Origin: Lachnospiraceae bacterium
GTDB taxonomy: Bacteria > Bacillota_A > Clostridia > Lachnospirales > Lachnospiraceae
Assembly: GCA_024691045.1 (NCBI GenBank)
Contig: JAILOC010000130.1
Coordinates: forward strand, 1-10,205
Direction of reading: 5' to 3'
Length of the DNA stretch: 10,205 nucleotides
Part shown: one piece after another, positions 1-6,641 of the stretch
How the letters are laid out: the number at the start of each line of letters is the position of its first letter
How positions within the stretch are numbered: the first letter of the stretch is position 1
Program-made: the position numbers and the translations under genes
The notes under the pieces: generated by a model
Told to the model about the DNA's origin: nothing
Databases searched by the model: none
Seen by the model: only the letters and a program-made list of their open reading frames with translations

Positions 1-185
1 CGGAGGGAAGCTATGTCCAGATCAGAGCAGACTCCGCTTCCGCAGTCTATGCCGTGACGGAGACTCCCGACGAAACAATGAAGTCGGTTCTTTACGCGTT
101 TCTTGCGGTAACGGTTCTGGTCTTCCTTATCATCTTCATCAGGCAGGTCCGCAAGGTATGGAGAAAACAGCCGCAAAAGCCGTAA
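1..185 (+). CDS. 3' end of a gene for a C-terminally membrane-anchored protein (partial)
   Basis: The frame starting at base 3 is open from the window edge to a TAA at 183-185 and encodes about 60 residues. The visible part is a polar stretch (EGSYVQIRADSASAVYAVTE), then one strongly hydrophobic segment (about VLYAFLAVTVLVFLIIFI), then a short basic tail (RQVRKVWRKQPQKP). This is the pattern of a protein exported to the outside and held by a single C-terminal transmembrane helix with its basic tail in the cytoplasm. Clostridial D-alanyl-D-alanine carboxypeptidases and other cell-wall enzymes can end this way, but no catalytic motif lies inside the window, so the function is not assigned. An intrinsic terminator follows about 45 nt after the stop, which marks this as the end of its transcription unit. 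The existence of the reading frame is well supported by the clean membrane-anchor composition. The identity is open. Confidence 0.75.
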   Translation, partial: EGSYVQIRADSASAVYAVTETPDETMKSVLYAFLAVTVLVFLIIFIRQVRKVWRKQPQKP

Positions 186-200
186 ATCAATGATAAAAGG

Positions 201-229
201 TTGCGATTAACTAACAATAGTTATAAAAT
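201..229 (+). promoter_or_regulatory. Candidate sigma-A-type promoter for the thrS transcription unit
   Basis: A -35-like TTGCGA (201-206, 4 of 6 consensus bases) and a -10-like TAAAAT (224-229, 5 of 6) are separated by 17 nt. An alternative -10, TATAAA at 222-227, would give a 15-nt spacer. Transcription would start near 236, inside the hairpin that terminates the upstream gene. A transcript begun here would therefore lack most of the left arm and would not be terminated. It would carry a leader of roughly 80 nt before thrS. This is the only promoter-like pair I see in the intergenic gap. It is a match by eye to a weak consensus in AT-rich DNA, so confidence is limited. Confidence 0.4.
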
Positions 230-230
230 G

Positions 231-268
231 TGGGGTAAGCCTTCTTTTTAGGCTTGCCCCATTGTTTT
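231..268 (+). terminator. Rho-independent terminator of the upstream gene
   Basis: GGGGTAAGCC (232-241) pairs with GGCTTGCCCC (251-260): 10 bp with one T-G wobble, plus a flanking T231-A261 pair. The loop is the 9-nt T-rich sequence at 242-250. The right arm is followed by ATTGTTTT (261-268), a T-rich tail. Stem strength, loop size and tail fit an intrinsic terminator acting on transcripts that come from the gene ending at 185. It is not preceded by anything resembling a T-box or riboswitch that would make it conditional. A weak alternative pairing exists between AACAAT (213-218) and ATTGTT (261-266), which I regard as incidental. Confidence 0.8.
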
Positions 269-276
269 AAGCGAAT

Positions 277-293
277 TCCTGCCGGTAGCAGGA
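277..293 (+). promoter_or_regulatory. Leader hairpin resembling a tRNA-Thr anticodon arm, just upstream of the thrS ribosome binding site
   Basis: TCCTG (277-281) pairs perfectly with CAGGA (289-293) and leaves a 7-nt loop CCGGTAG (282-288). Laid over a tRNA anticodon arm (5-bp stem, 7-nt loop), loop positions 34-36 read GGU, a threonine anticodon, and position 37 is A. Position 33, normally U, is C here. C282 and G288 could also pair, giving a 6-bp stem with a 5-nt loop. The hairpin lies at -39 to -23 relative to the thrS ATG and ends 8 nt before the AAGGAG at 301-306. In E. coli, ThrRS represses its own translation by binding an anticodon-arm mimic at a comparable place. The hairpin and triplet are seen directly, but the regulatory role is inference and the match could be chance. 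Confidence 0.4.
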
Positions 294-315
294 CGCATGA
301 AAGGAGAAAAGTATT

Positions 316-2172
316 ATGGATCAGGAATTGTTTTTAAGTCTCTATCGTCATTCTATTGCCCACGTTCTGGCAAAAGCAGTCATCGAAATCTACGGAAAAG
401 AAAACGTACAGTATGCCATCGGACCTCAGATAGCCGACGGATGCTACTATGATTTCGTTCTCCCCCGTGCAGTCACGGAAGAGGATTATCAGGTCATCGA
501 AAACAAGATGAACGAGATAATCAAGAGAAAAGAGGACTGGAGAAGAGAAGAGATCTCAAAGGCAGATGCCCTTGAGATGTTCAAGGACCAGAAGTTCAAG
601 ACCGAGATCATCACCGACCTTCCCGAAGATGAGAAGCTCACGATCTACTACACCGGCGACGACTATGTCGATCTGTGCAGGGGCCCTCATGTAGAGAATT
701 CGAGAGATCTTATGGGTGTTGCATTCAAGGTCAGAAGCGCATCCGCGGCATATTGGAGAGGAGACCAGAAGAGGGATGTAATGCAGAGGATCTATGTCTA
801 TGCATTCCCTAATAAGGATGAACTCAAGGCTCACCTCAATATGATCAGGGAAGCTATGGAAAGAGACCACAAGAAGCTCGGACCCAAGCTCGATCTGTTC
901 ATGTTCAGCGAATCCGCTCCCGGAATGCCTTACTGGCTTCCCAGAGGATGGAGACTCTACAGAACTCTTATGGAATTCTGGAGAGACATCCATGACAGAC
1001 ACGGATATCAGGAGATCAAGACTCCCATCATCAACAACAAGAAGCTCTGGCTCATCAGCGGCCACTGGGCTCACTATGTAAATAACATGTTCATCGTTCC
1101 CGGTGTTCTCGGCAACGTGGCAGCTACGGCCAAGATTCCCCAGGAGGACGGATCCGTTTCGGAGGTAACCCTAGATCCCGTATACGATCAGACGGATGAC
1201 GACACTATGGCTGCAAAGCCCATGAGCTGTCCCAATGCGATGAACGCATATAAGAGAACCATCCACTCATATAAGGAACTTCCCATCCGTTACAACGAGG
1301 TAGGACTCGTACACCGTAAGGAGAAATCCGGTCAGATGAACGGTCTTTTCCGTGTACAGGAATTCCGTCAGGACGATGACCATACATTCGTAATGGAATC
1401 ACAGATTGAGGATGAGATCGCCGATATCATGGAGATCGCAGACCAGATCTATTCCACCTTCGGAGTAACCTACAGAGCCGAGCTTTCAACCAGACCCGAG
1501 GACTTCATGGGAGATATCGAGACCTGGGACAGAGCGGAGGCTGCTCTGAAGAAAATCCTCGACAAGAAGTACGGTGAGGGCGGATATGAGATCAATGAAG
1601 GCGACGGAGCATTCTACGGTCCCAAGATCGACCTTCAGATGAAGGATGCACTCGGAAGAGAGTGGCAGTGCGGAACCATCCAGCTCGACTTCCAGCTTCC
1701 CCACAATTTCGGACTTACATATCAGGATGCGGACGGCGCGATGAGCCAGCCCATCGTTATCCACAGAGCAATCTTCGGATCCTTCGAAAGATTCATAGGT
1801 ATCATCATCGAAAACTTTAAGGGTGCTTTCCCCTTCTGGATTTCACCCTATCAGGTCGGCCTTGTTCCGATCAAGCCCGAGCATAATGATTTCACCAAAG
1901 AGCTTCAGGACAAGTTTGAGGCAGCAGGCGTCAGGGTTGAAGCCGATTATGCTGACAGGAATATGAATGAGAAGATCAAGTTCTACAAGACAATGAAGGA
2001 TCCCTACATCGTTGTCATCGGTGACAAGGAGGTTGAGTCGAAGACTCTTTCCATCACCGTAAGAGGTCAGAAGGAACAGCTTCATGATATTCCCGTCGAT
2101 GCATTTGTTGAAGCTTGTAAGAAACTTAATGAAACCAGAGCTCAGGAACTTGATGGGAAGATAAATGGCTGA
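316..2172 (+). CDS. thrS: Threonyl-tRNA synthetase lacking the TGS domain
   Basis: This class II aminoacyl-tRNA synthetase charges tRNA-Thr with threonine in the cytoplasm. At 618 residues it is slightly shorter than the E. coli enzyme (642). It begins directly in the editing domain: HSIAH at residues 12-16 and CRGPH at 121-125 supply the usual His/His and Cys/His metal site that hydrolyses mischarged Ser-tRNA. The catalytic domain holds zinc ligands C305, H356 (in RQDDDH) and H483 (in VIHRAIFGSFERFIG), with motif 3 R492. The C-terminal anticodon-binding domain runs from about 510 and includes GDKEVES (569-575). The N-terminal TGS domain is absent, and the upstream DNA has no room for it. Between MF258-259 and KP301-302 there are 41 residues where E. 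coli has 11. The segment after the zinc Cys reads CPN where E. coli has CPGH. The start is fixed by AAGGAG at 301-306, 9 nt before ATG. The stop overlaps the next gene by 8 nt. Confidence 0.97.
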   Translation: MDQELFLSLYRHSIAHVLAKAVIEIYGKENVQYAIGPQIADGCYYDFVLPRAVTEEDYQVIENKMNEIIKRKEDWRREEISKADALEMFKDQKFKTEIITDLPEDEKLTIYYTGDDYVDLCRGPHVENSRDLMGVAFKVRSASAAYWRGDQKRDVMQRIYVYAFPNKDELKAHLNMIREAMERDHKKLGPKLDLFMFSESAPGMPYWLPRGWRLYRTLMEFWRDIHDRHGYQEIKTPIINNKKLWLISGHWAHYVNNMFIVPGVLGNVAATAKIPQEDGSVSEVTLDPVYDQTDDDTMAAKPMSCPNAMNAYKRTIHSYKELPIRYNEVGLVHRKEKSGQMNGLFRVQEFRQDDDHTFVMESQIEDEIADIMEIADQIYSTFGVTYRAELSTRPEDFMGDIETWDRAEAALKKILDKKYGEGGYEINEGDGAFYGPKIDLQMKDALGREWQCGTIQLDFQLPHNFGLTYQDADGAMSQPIVIHRAIFGSFERFIGIIIENFKGAFPFWISPYQVGLVPIKPEHNDFTKELQDKFEAAGVRVEADYADRNMNEKIKFYKTMKDPYIVVIGDKEVESKTLSITVRGQKEQLHDIPVDAFVEACKKLNETRAQELDGKING

Positions 2173-4450
2173 GAACCGGACATACAAAAGAGGACAGACG
2201 ATAATCGAGGCAGGCTCGGCGATATCTTCGCTGGGCCTGATCATATCCGGGCGAGTGGCGGCGGTTTATCCCGGTGGCGCCATGATACTCGACCGTGCGG
2301 ATGTTATGGGTATAACCGAGGTTGTGAACGAGGTTCACTTCCTCGGTTATAAAGCTGTTTCCGATACGGTTGTCGTTCCTTATCCCTATACGAATCTTGA
2401 AACTTTAGAGAAACTCCTGTCACAGCACTCGGACTTTGCCAGGGTTTCTCTTTGTTCATTATTCAAACAGATCACCGGTCTTCTCGGACAGTGCCAGATC
2501 TCCGAGATTCATTCCGGCGACCTGTATCAGAAGCTTGGCAGGGATGTCGATCTGTACAGCAGTCTTTGCAAGAAGTTCCGCGTCAAGGCGGAAGATATCA
2601 GTGAGATATCCGAGCTGGACACATATCTGATCGAAGAATCATCCGATACCTGGCTCGCGGATTATTATGCGGGACTTGCAAAGCTTTATCAGTCCGAAAC
2701 CGGAAAGACCGTGGCCACGGATCTTTCCGTAACCATGGGTATGCTGAGAAAAGGAAGTCTTGATTCCAGAAAGGCTTACCAGCTTCTTGACAATTACTAT
2801 ACCTTCAGGCAGGAACTCGGCAACATCTATTTCAAGCCCGAAGGAAACGATCTCTACGATCATCTGACCGAACTGTTCTTCAGACTCAGCCCGGGCAGTG
2901 ACGATATGTTCGAACTCAGAAAGACGATCACCAGAATAGAAGAATCCTTCTATGACGAGGTCGGACTTGATGACGGAATCTACAGAAGCAGGATGGATGC
3001 TTTTGCGGATAAGGCGGACAATCTTCCCGAAGCACCGGATGAAGAGGAAGATAACGGAGGCGAAGATGAGGCTGGATTCACCGAGGAGCTGAGCGGCTCG
3101 CTTGATAAGATCATCGACTTTATCGGAGAAGAATCCGAAACGGTCATTAATTTCAAGACCCACGTGATGGATCTTAAGAATGTGGATGATCCCGAATCCG
3201 TGGACGATGATGTCTCGACTCTCAGGAAAAGGATCGCAAACGAGTTCTATGATATTTATAAACTGGTATTTTTCAGAACTCTCGAAAAGACTCCGACTCT
3301 TCCTGTGCTCATGTTCCTTTACTTCGGATATGTGGATGAGCAGCTTGCCGGAAAGAAGTATTCCGCTTGCCTTGCGCAGATCGCCTCGACTCTGAAGGAT
3401 CATTCCGGCGCCGGAATCTATACCTTCTATGACTGGCTGAAGAATATATATAACGGCAAAAAGGATCCCAGCCGTGATGAGTTCGATACCGACTATACCG
3501 ATACGATCCATAAACTGAAGATACAGAACAAGATCGATGCGGCAGAAGAAAAGAAAAGACTATTGGACGGAAGAGCCAGAGTTAACTTTGAGCTCGATAA
3601 TTTCTTCCGTTCAGCCGATAAGGTAACCTACGGAAGGATCACAACCTTCTGTCCCATATTCCTTGAGAAGACCTGTATCAAGGATCCTTCCTCAACTCTT
3701 GTCACTCTCGAAGATATCTCCGATTCGCTCGGAAAGATCAGGGAGATCGATTATACCGCATATTACCGTGAGAGCCTCGATCAGAAAAATATCGAGATCA
3801 TGGGCAAGGAAACTATCCATCTGGAATATCTTCCCGATTTTATACTGATGCCCAATATGGGTACAAGGGCGGTAATGTGGCAGGAGATAGAAGGAAAGCT
3901 CCGCAATTCACCCTCCAGAATGGCCATAAGCATTTTCCATGCTGAGGATATCTTCGGAACACTCATAAGGCTTACCGGAGATTTCAGGTGGGAGATGTGC
4001 AAGCGTGTTCAGGGCGCCAGATGGAACGACGTTACCGAACATTCGCTTACCAGTGAATACTTCGACTATGTACAGTTTTACAGAAAGAACAGGGATCTCA
4101 GTCCCGAGATCAAGGAGAAGATCAGGACTTCGCTTCAGAGAGCCAAGAACAGCTTCAAGGAAATGTTCATCCGCGATTACATACTCTGGATCATGTATGA
4201 AGGAAACGGATCCCCCAGGCTCAATAAGGTAGCCAGGCAGATAATCCATACATATTGTCCTTTTAACAGCAAGCTGAATGCGAAGCAGAGAGCGAACCCC
4301 ATCTACACCGAGCTTATAGACAGAAGCGAACTAAAGAAGGGGCAGAAGCTCCACAGACTTGAAGGCCTTGAAAAGAAACTGGCCAATTCCGGACTTGTGG
4401 TTCCCGATACTCTCAAAGAAGAGATAGCATTTGTCTCCGGAAATATATAA
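2165..4450 (+). CDS. Uncharacterised 761-residue protein with N-terminal cyclic-nucleotide-binding-like domain
   Basis: I recognise only the first ~100 residues as a fold. YKRGQTIIEAGS (7-18), LGLIISGRVAAVYPGG (23-38), ADVMGI (45-50) and YKAVSDTVVVPYPY (62-75) follow the beta-roll order of CRP/Fnr-type cNMP-binding domains. The cassette that holds the nucleotide phosphate is not conserved: the usual GE..L and R-A-A residues are replaced (GITEVV, YKA). It may bind another ligand or none. No helix-turn-helix follows, so it is not an obvious transcription factor. Residues 287-309 are a very acidic linker. The remainder is soluble, with no signal peptide or transmembrane helix. Its C-terminal part is rich in aromatic and charged residues of conserved appearance (W572 region; R619-W620 onward to about 650). 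The start ATG lies inside the 3' end of thrS, with GGGAAG (2155-2160) as a weak ribosome binding site, so translation is probably coupled. A role beside the downstream MoxR module is inferred from position only. Confidence 0.9.
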   Translation: MAENRTYKRGQTIIEAGSAISSLGLIISGRVAAVYPGGAMILDRADVMGITEVVNEVHFLGYKAVSDTVVVPYPYTNLETLEKLLSQHSDFARVSLCSLFKQITGLLGQCQISEIHSGDLYQKLGRDVDLYSSLCKKFRVKAEDISEISELDTYLIEESSDTWLADYYAGLAKLYQSETGKTVATDLSVTMGMLRKGSLDSRKAYQLLDNYYTFRQELGNIYFKPEGNDLYDHLTELFFRLSPGSDDMFELRKTITRIEESFYDEVGLDDGIYRSRMDAFADKADNLPEAPDEEEDNGGEDEAGFTEELSGSLDKIIDFIGEESETVINFKTHVMDLKNVDDPESVDDDVSTLRKRIANEFYDIYKLVFFRTLEKTPTLPVLMFLYFGYVDEQLAGKKYSACLAQIASTLKDHSGAGIYTFYDWLKNIYNGKKDPSRDEFDTDYTDTIHKLKIQNKIDAAEEKKRLLDGRARVNFELDNFFRSADKVTYGRITTFCPIFLEKTCIKDPSSTLVTLEDISDSLGKIREIDYTAYYRESLDQKNIEIMGKETIHLEYLPDFILMPNMGTRAVMWQEIEGKLRNSPSRMAISIFHAEDIFGTLIRLTGDFRWEMCKRVQGARWNDVTEHSLTSEYFDYVQFYRKNRDLSPEIKEKIRTSLQRAKNSFKEMFIRDYILWIMYEGNGSPRLNKVARQIIHTYCPFNSKLNAKQRANPIYTELIDRSELKKGQKLHRLEGLEKKLANSGLVVPDTLKEEIAFVSGNI

Positions 4451-4468
4451 AAAAGTGAGGCTGTATTT

Positions 4469-4708
4469 ATGGCAATGAATCCCATAGCGATGATGCAGGC
4501 GGCAGGACGCATCAAGATCTTCCAGGAGCAGCATCCGAAAGCCATAGCATTCATACAATCGATATCGAACGGCGATCTCAGGGAAGGCTCGGTGATCGAA
4601 CTCAAGGTCACAACCCCCGAGGGCAAAGAATCCGTATCCAACATAAGGCTTACCAGGGAAGATATAGAAACCTTTAATCTGTTCAAAAATTCACAGACAG
4701 GAAATTGA
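4469..4708 (+). CDS. Small 79-residue hypothetical protein
   Basis: The product is MAMNPIAMMQAAGRIKIFQE and onward, ending NLFKNSQTGN. It has a predicted helical N-terminal half (about 5-35), a beta-like middle (GSVIELKVTTPEGKESVSNIRL, about 41-61) and a terminal helix (REDIETFNLFKN). There is no signal peptide, membrane segment or metal motif, so it should be a cytoplasmic one-domain protein. It is preceded by GTGAGG (4455-4460) 8 nt before the ATG. An in-frame ATG two codons later is a possible alternative. It sits 18 nt after the cNMP-like gene and 3 nt before the MoxR gene, so it is part of the same transcription unit. I recall similar small proteins in clostridial genomes but cannot name a family. 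Reality is supported by the ribosome binding site, tight packing and normal codon use. The function is unknown. Confidence 0.85.
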   Translation: MAMNPIAMMQAAGRIKIFQEQHPKAIAFIQSISNGDLREGSVIELKVTTPEGKESVSNIRLTREDIETFNLFKNSQTGN

Positions 4709-4711
4709 CCA

Positions 4712-5635
4712 ATGAGAACCGATGATGTAATAAACGAAATAGAAAAAGTAGTCAGAGGCAAAAGAGAGGTTGTGACAATAGTTCTCTCAACACTCATTGC
4801 CGGAGGTCATGTTCTTCTCGAGGACATTCCCGGTGTTGGAAAGACCACACTTGCCGTTGCGCTTTCTAAAGCCCTCGGACTTGATTATTCAAGAGTACAG
4901 TTCACTCCGGATGTTGTTCCCGGAGATCTTCTCGGATTTACGTATTACGATCAGAAAACCGGCGAGTTCACATTCCGTGAGGGAAGCATATATACCAACT
5001 TGTTTCTTGCCGACGAGATCAACAGGACCTCTCCCAAGACCCAGTCCGCACTGTTGGAAGTAATGGAAGAGAGGCGTGCTACTGTTGAAGGTAACACCAG
5101 AGCACTTCCGGATCCCTTCTTCGTCATAGCAACCGAGAATCCCTATGGCTCCAGTGGAACGCAGAAGCTTCCGGAGTCCCAGCTTGACAGATTTATGACA
5201 TGCATGTCAATGGGATATCCCGATCACATCAGTGAAGTGGAGGTTCTTGCAGGAGATGCTCGATCGAAGATGGATACCGTGAATGCAATCTTTACCGCAG
5301 ATGAGATACTCGGCATACAGAAGGCAGCATCCGAGGTCTATACGGATCCCGCACTTTATGATTATGTTGTCGCACTTTCCGAGGCTACCAGAAGCGAAGA
5401 GAGATTTTCGCTCGGCCTTTCACCCAGAGGAAGCATAGCACTCTATAAGGTTTCAAGGGCACTTGCATTTATGTCCGAGAGAAATTATCTGACACCCGAG
5501 GACATACACAGGGCATGGATCTACACCTCGGCACACAGAGTAAAGCTTTCACCCAGGGGAAGAGCATCGGGACTTTCGGTGGGAGAGATCCTTTCCGAGA
5601 TCATAGCAAGCGTCCCCATTCCCAAGATCAGCTAA
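4712..5635 (+). CDS. MoxR-family AAA+ ATPase
   Basis: MoxR-type ATPases are cytoplasmic AAA+ oligomers thought to remodel or insert metal into partner proteins, often von Willebrand A-like ones encoded next door. All core motifs are present in this 307-residue protein: Walker A EDIPGVGKTT (37-46, K44), the MoxR-typical QFTPDVVPGDLLG (63-75), Walker B LFLADE (97-102) followed by INRTSPKTQSALLEVMEER (103-121), sensor 1 ATEN (140-143), arginine finger region LDRF (158-161) and sensor 2 SPRG (237-240). The lid domain follows to the end. The length is usual for the family (about 300-330). The ATG is 3 nt after the stop of the small protein, with AGGAAA (4699-4704) as ribosome binding site. The stop is separated by a single base from the DUF58 gene, its expected partner. 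No residue needed for ATP hydrolysis appears to be missing. Confidence 0.96.
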   Translation: MRTDDVINEIEKVVRGKREVVTIVLSTLIAGGHVLLEDIPGVGKTTLAVALSKALGLDYSRVQFTPDVVPGDLLGFTYYDQKTGEFTFREGSIYTNLFLADEINRTSPKTQSALLEVMEERRATVEGNTRALPDPFFVIATENPYGSSGTQKLPESQLDRFMTCMSMGYPDHISEVEVLAGDARSKMDTVNAIFTADEILGIQKAASEVYTDPALYDYVVALSEATRSEERFSLGLSPRGSIALYKVSRALAFMSERNYLTPEDIHRAWIYTSAHRVKLSPRGRASGLSVGEILSEIIASVPIPKIS

Positions 5636-5636
5636 G

Positions 5637-6641
5637 ATGGAACATTTCAAAAACGTTCTGTATATTATTTCATATATATTGATGACGGCAGCGGTGCTTT
5701 TGGCAGCGGTTTTCTACAGACAGGCCCTTGCCTCGATACTTCTTGTTTTTCTTATAGTACTTCCCTTCGTATCCATAGCCGTGGGATCGTATGGATCAAA
5801 GCATCTTACGGTGACCGCGTCGGCCCCTCCCGAGCAGATAACGGAAGGGGACGAATTCAGGATCAGACTCCACATCAGGAATACAACGTTCGTACCTCTG
5901 TTAAGGTGCATCATCCCGTATTCCTTCTATAATTCGTACCGTAAGGATGACAGGATGTTTACCATCACCCTTGCGGGAGAAAGCTTCGTATCGGATCATG
6001 TGAATATTGCCTTCAGGACATCAATGCCCGGACTGTTCACATTTGATGCGGACAGGATCCTGATAAGCGATCCCCTGCGTTTCCGAACATTCACCGTTAA
6101 AAATGATATTCACATCATTATTCCCGTAATGCCGATGACTGTACCTGTTCCGGATATGATCCTTTCAAAATACGAAGGCGAACCTGCCGACGATATCCCG
6201 TCGGACAGCGGTGAACTTACCAGGGATATAAGACAGCTCAGGGAATACAGGGCCGGAGACAGGCTTAAAGATATTCACTGGAAGGCATCTGCCTCAGCCG
6301 GAGAGCTGATCGTGAAGGAATATGAAAGAAGCGTTGATCTTATGTACCTGCTTCTTCCTGAGATCATAAAGGGAAATGAGACAAAGGTCCTCAGACTGTA
6401 TTATTCCCTTGGCTCAAAGATGATCTCGGAGAATAAGGGATTCAGAACGGCAGTTTACCACCCGCTTGAAAAGACATTTTATTATAGCAATGTAAGTACC
6501 TTGAACGATCTTGATGAGAGTGTTTACGAGATAATGAGGGAGAATGCATCGGATACCGGGGTTTTCCCGATGTTCATGGCACAGAATCCCGGAAGCTACG
6601 GGATAATAAGGATATGTCCGGAAGGAATACTAAATACATAA
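5637..6641 (+). CDS. DUF58-domain membrane protein, partner of the MoxR ATPase
   Basis: This 334-residue protein begins with two hydrophobic helices (about 8-26 and 29-51). A beta-rich segment of about 130 residues follows, then the DUF58 signature from R202 to K227 (REYRAGDRLKDIHWKASAS at 202-220). The signature should lie in the cytoplasm, where the MoxR ATPase can reach it. In many DUF58 proteins the strand after this signature carries an Asp-x-Ser metal-site (MIDAS-like) motif. Here the strand reads MYLLLPEI (236-243) with no such Asp/Ser, and the protein is shorter than the roughly 400 residues I expect, so the vWA-like part seems reduced. The ATG is 1 nt after the MoxR stop and has no clear Shine-Dalgarno sequence of its own, so translational coupling is likely. 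The 3' end overlaps the transglutaminase gene by up to 28 nt. DUF58 genes paired with MoxR and a transglutaminase-like gene are a common arrangement. The biochemical role is not established. Confidence 0.93.
   Translation: MEHFKNVLYIISYILMTAAVLLAAVFYRQALASILLVFLIVLPFVSIAVGSYGSKHLTVTASAPPEQITEGDEFRIRLHIRNTTFVPLLRCIIPYSFYNSYRKDDRMFTITLAGESFVSDHVNIAFRTSMPGLFTFDADRILISDPLRFRTFTVKNDIHIIIPVMPMTVPVPDMILSKYEGEPADDIPSDSGELTRDIRQLREYRAGDRLKDIHWKASASAGELIVKEYERSVDLMYLLLPEIIKGNETKVLRLYYSLGSKMISENKGFRTAVYHPLEKTFYYSNVSTLNDLDESVYEIMRENASDTGVFPMFMAQNPGSYGIIRICPEGILNT

Noticed and set aside
289..299. 11-bp repeat GCAGGACGCAT shared with about 4502-4512
   Set aside because: One copy is in a leader and the other is inside a coding sequence, with no flanking similarity. 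This is consistent with chance.
186..315. T-box riboswitch upstream of thrS
   Set aside because: The gap is too short, and the conserved T-box sequence and specifier stem are absent. The terminator hairpin belongs to the upstream gene.
2639..3511. Antisense open frame of 290 codons
   Set aside because: It lies opposite the cNMP-like gene. The product is an Ile/Val/Gly-rich shadow without recognisable domains, and neighbouring genes are all + strand and tightly packed.
4797..5063. Overlapping + strand open frame inside the MoxR gene
   Set aside because: The MoxR frame carries all AAA+ motifs over this stretch. The alternative frame has no ribosome binding site and a Pro/Ser/Arg-rich shadow composition.
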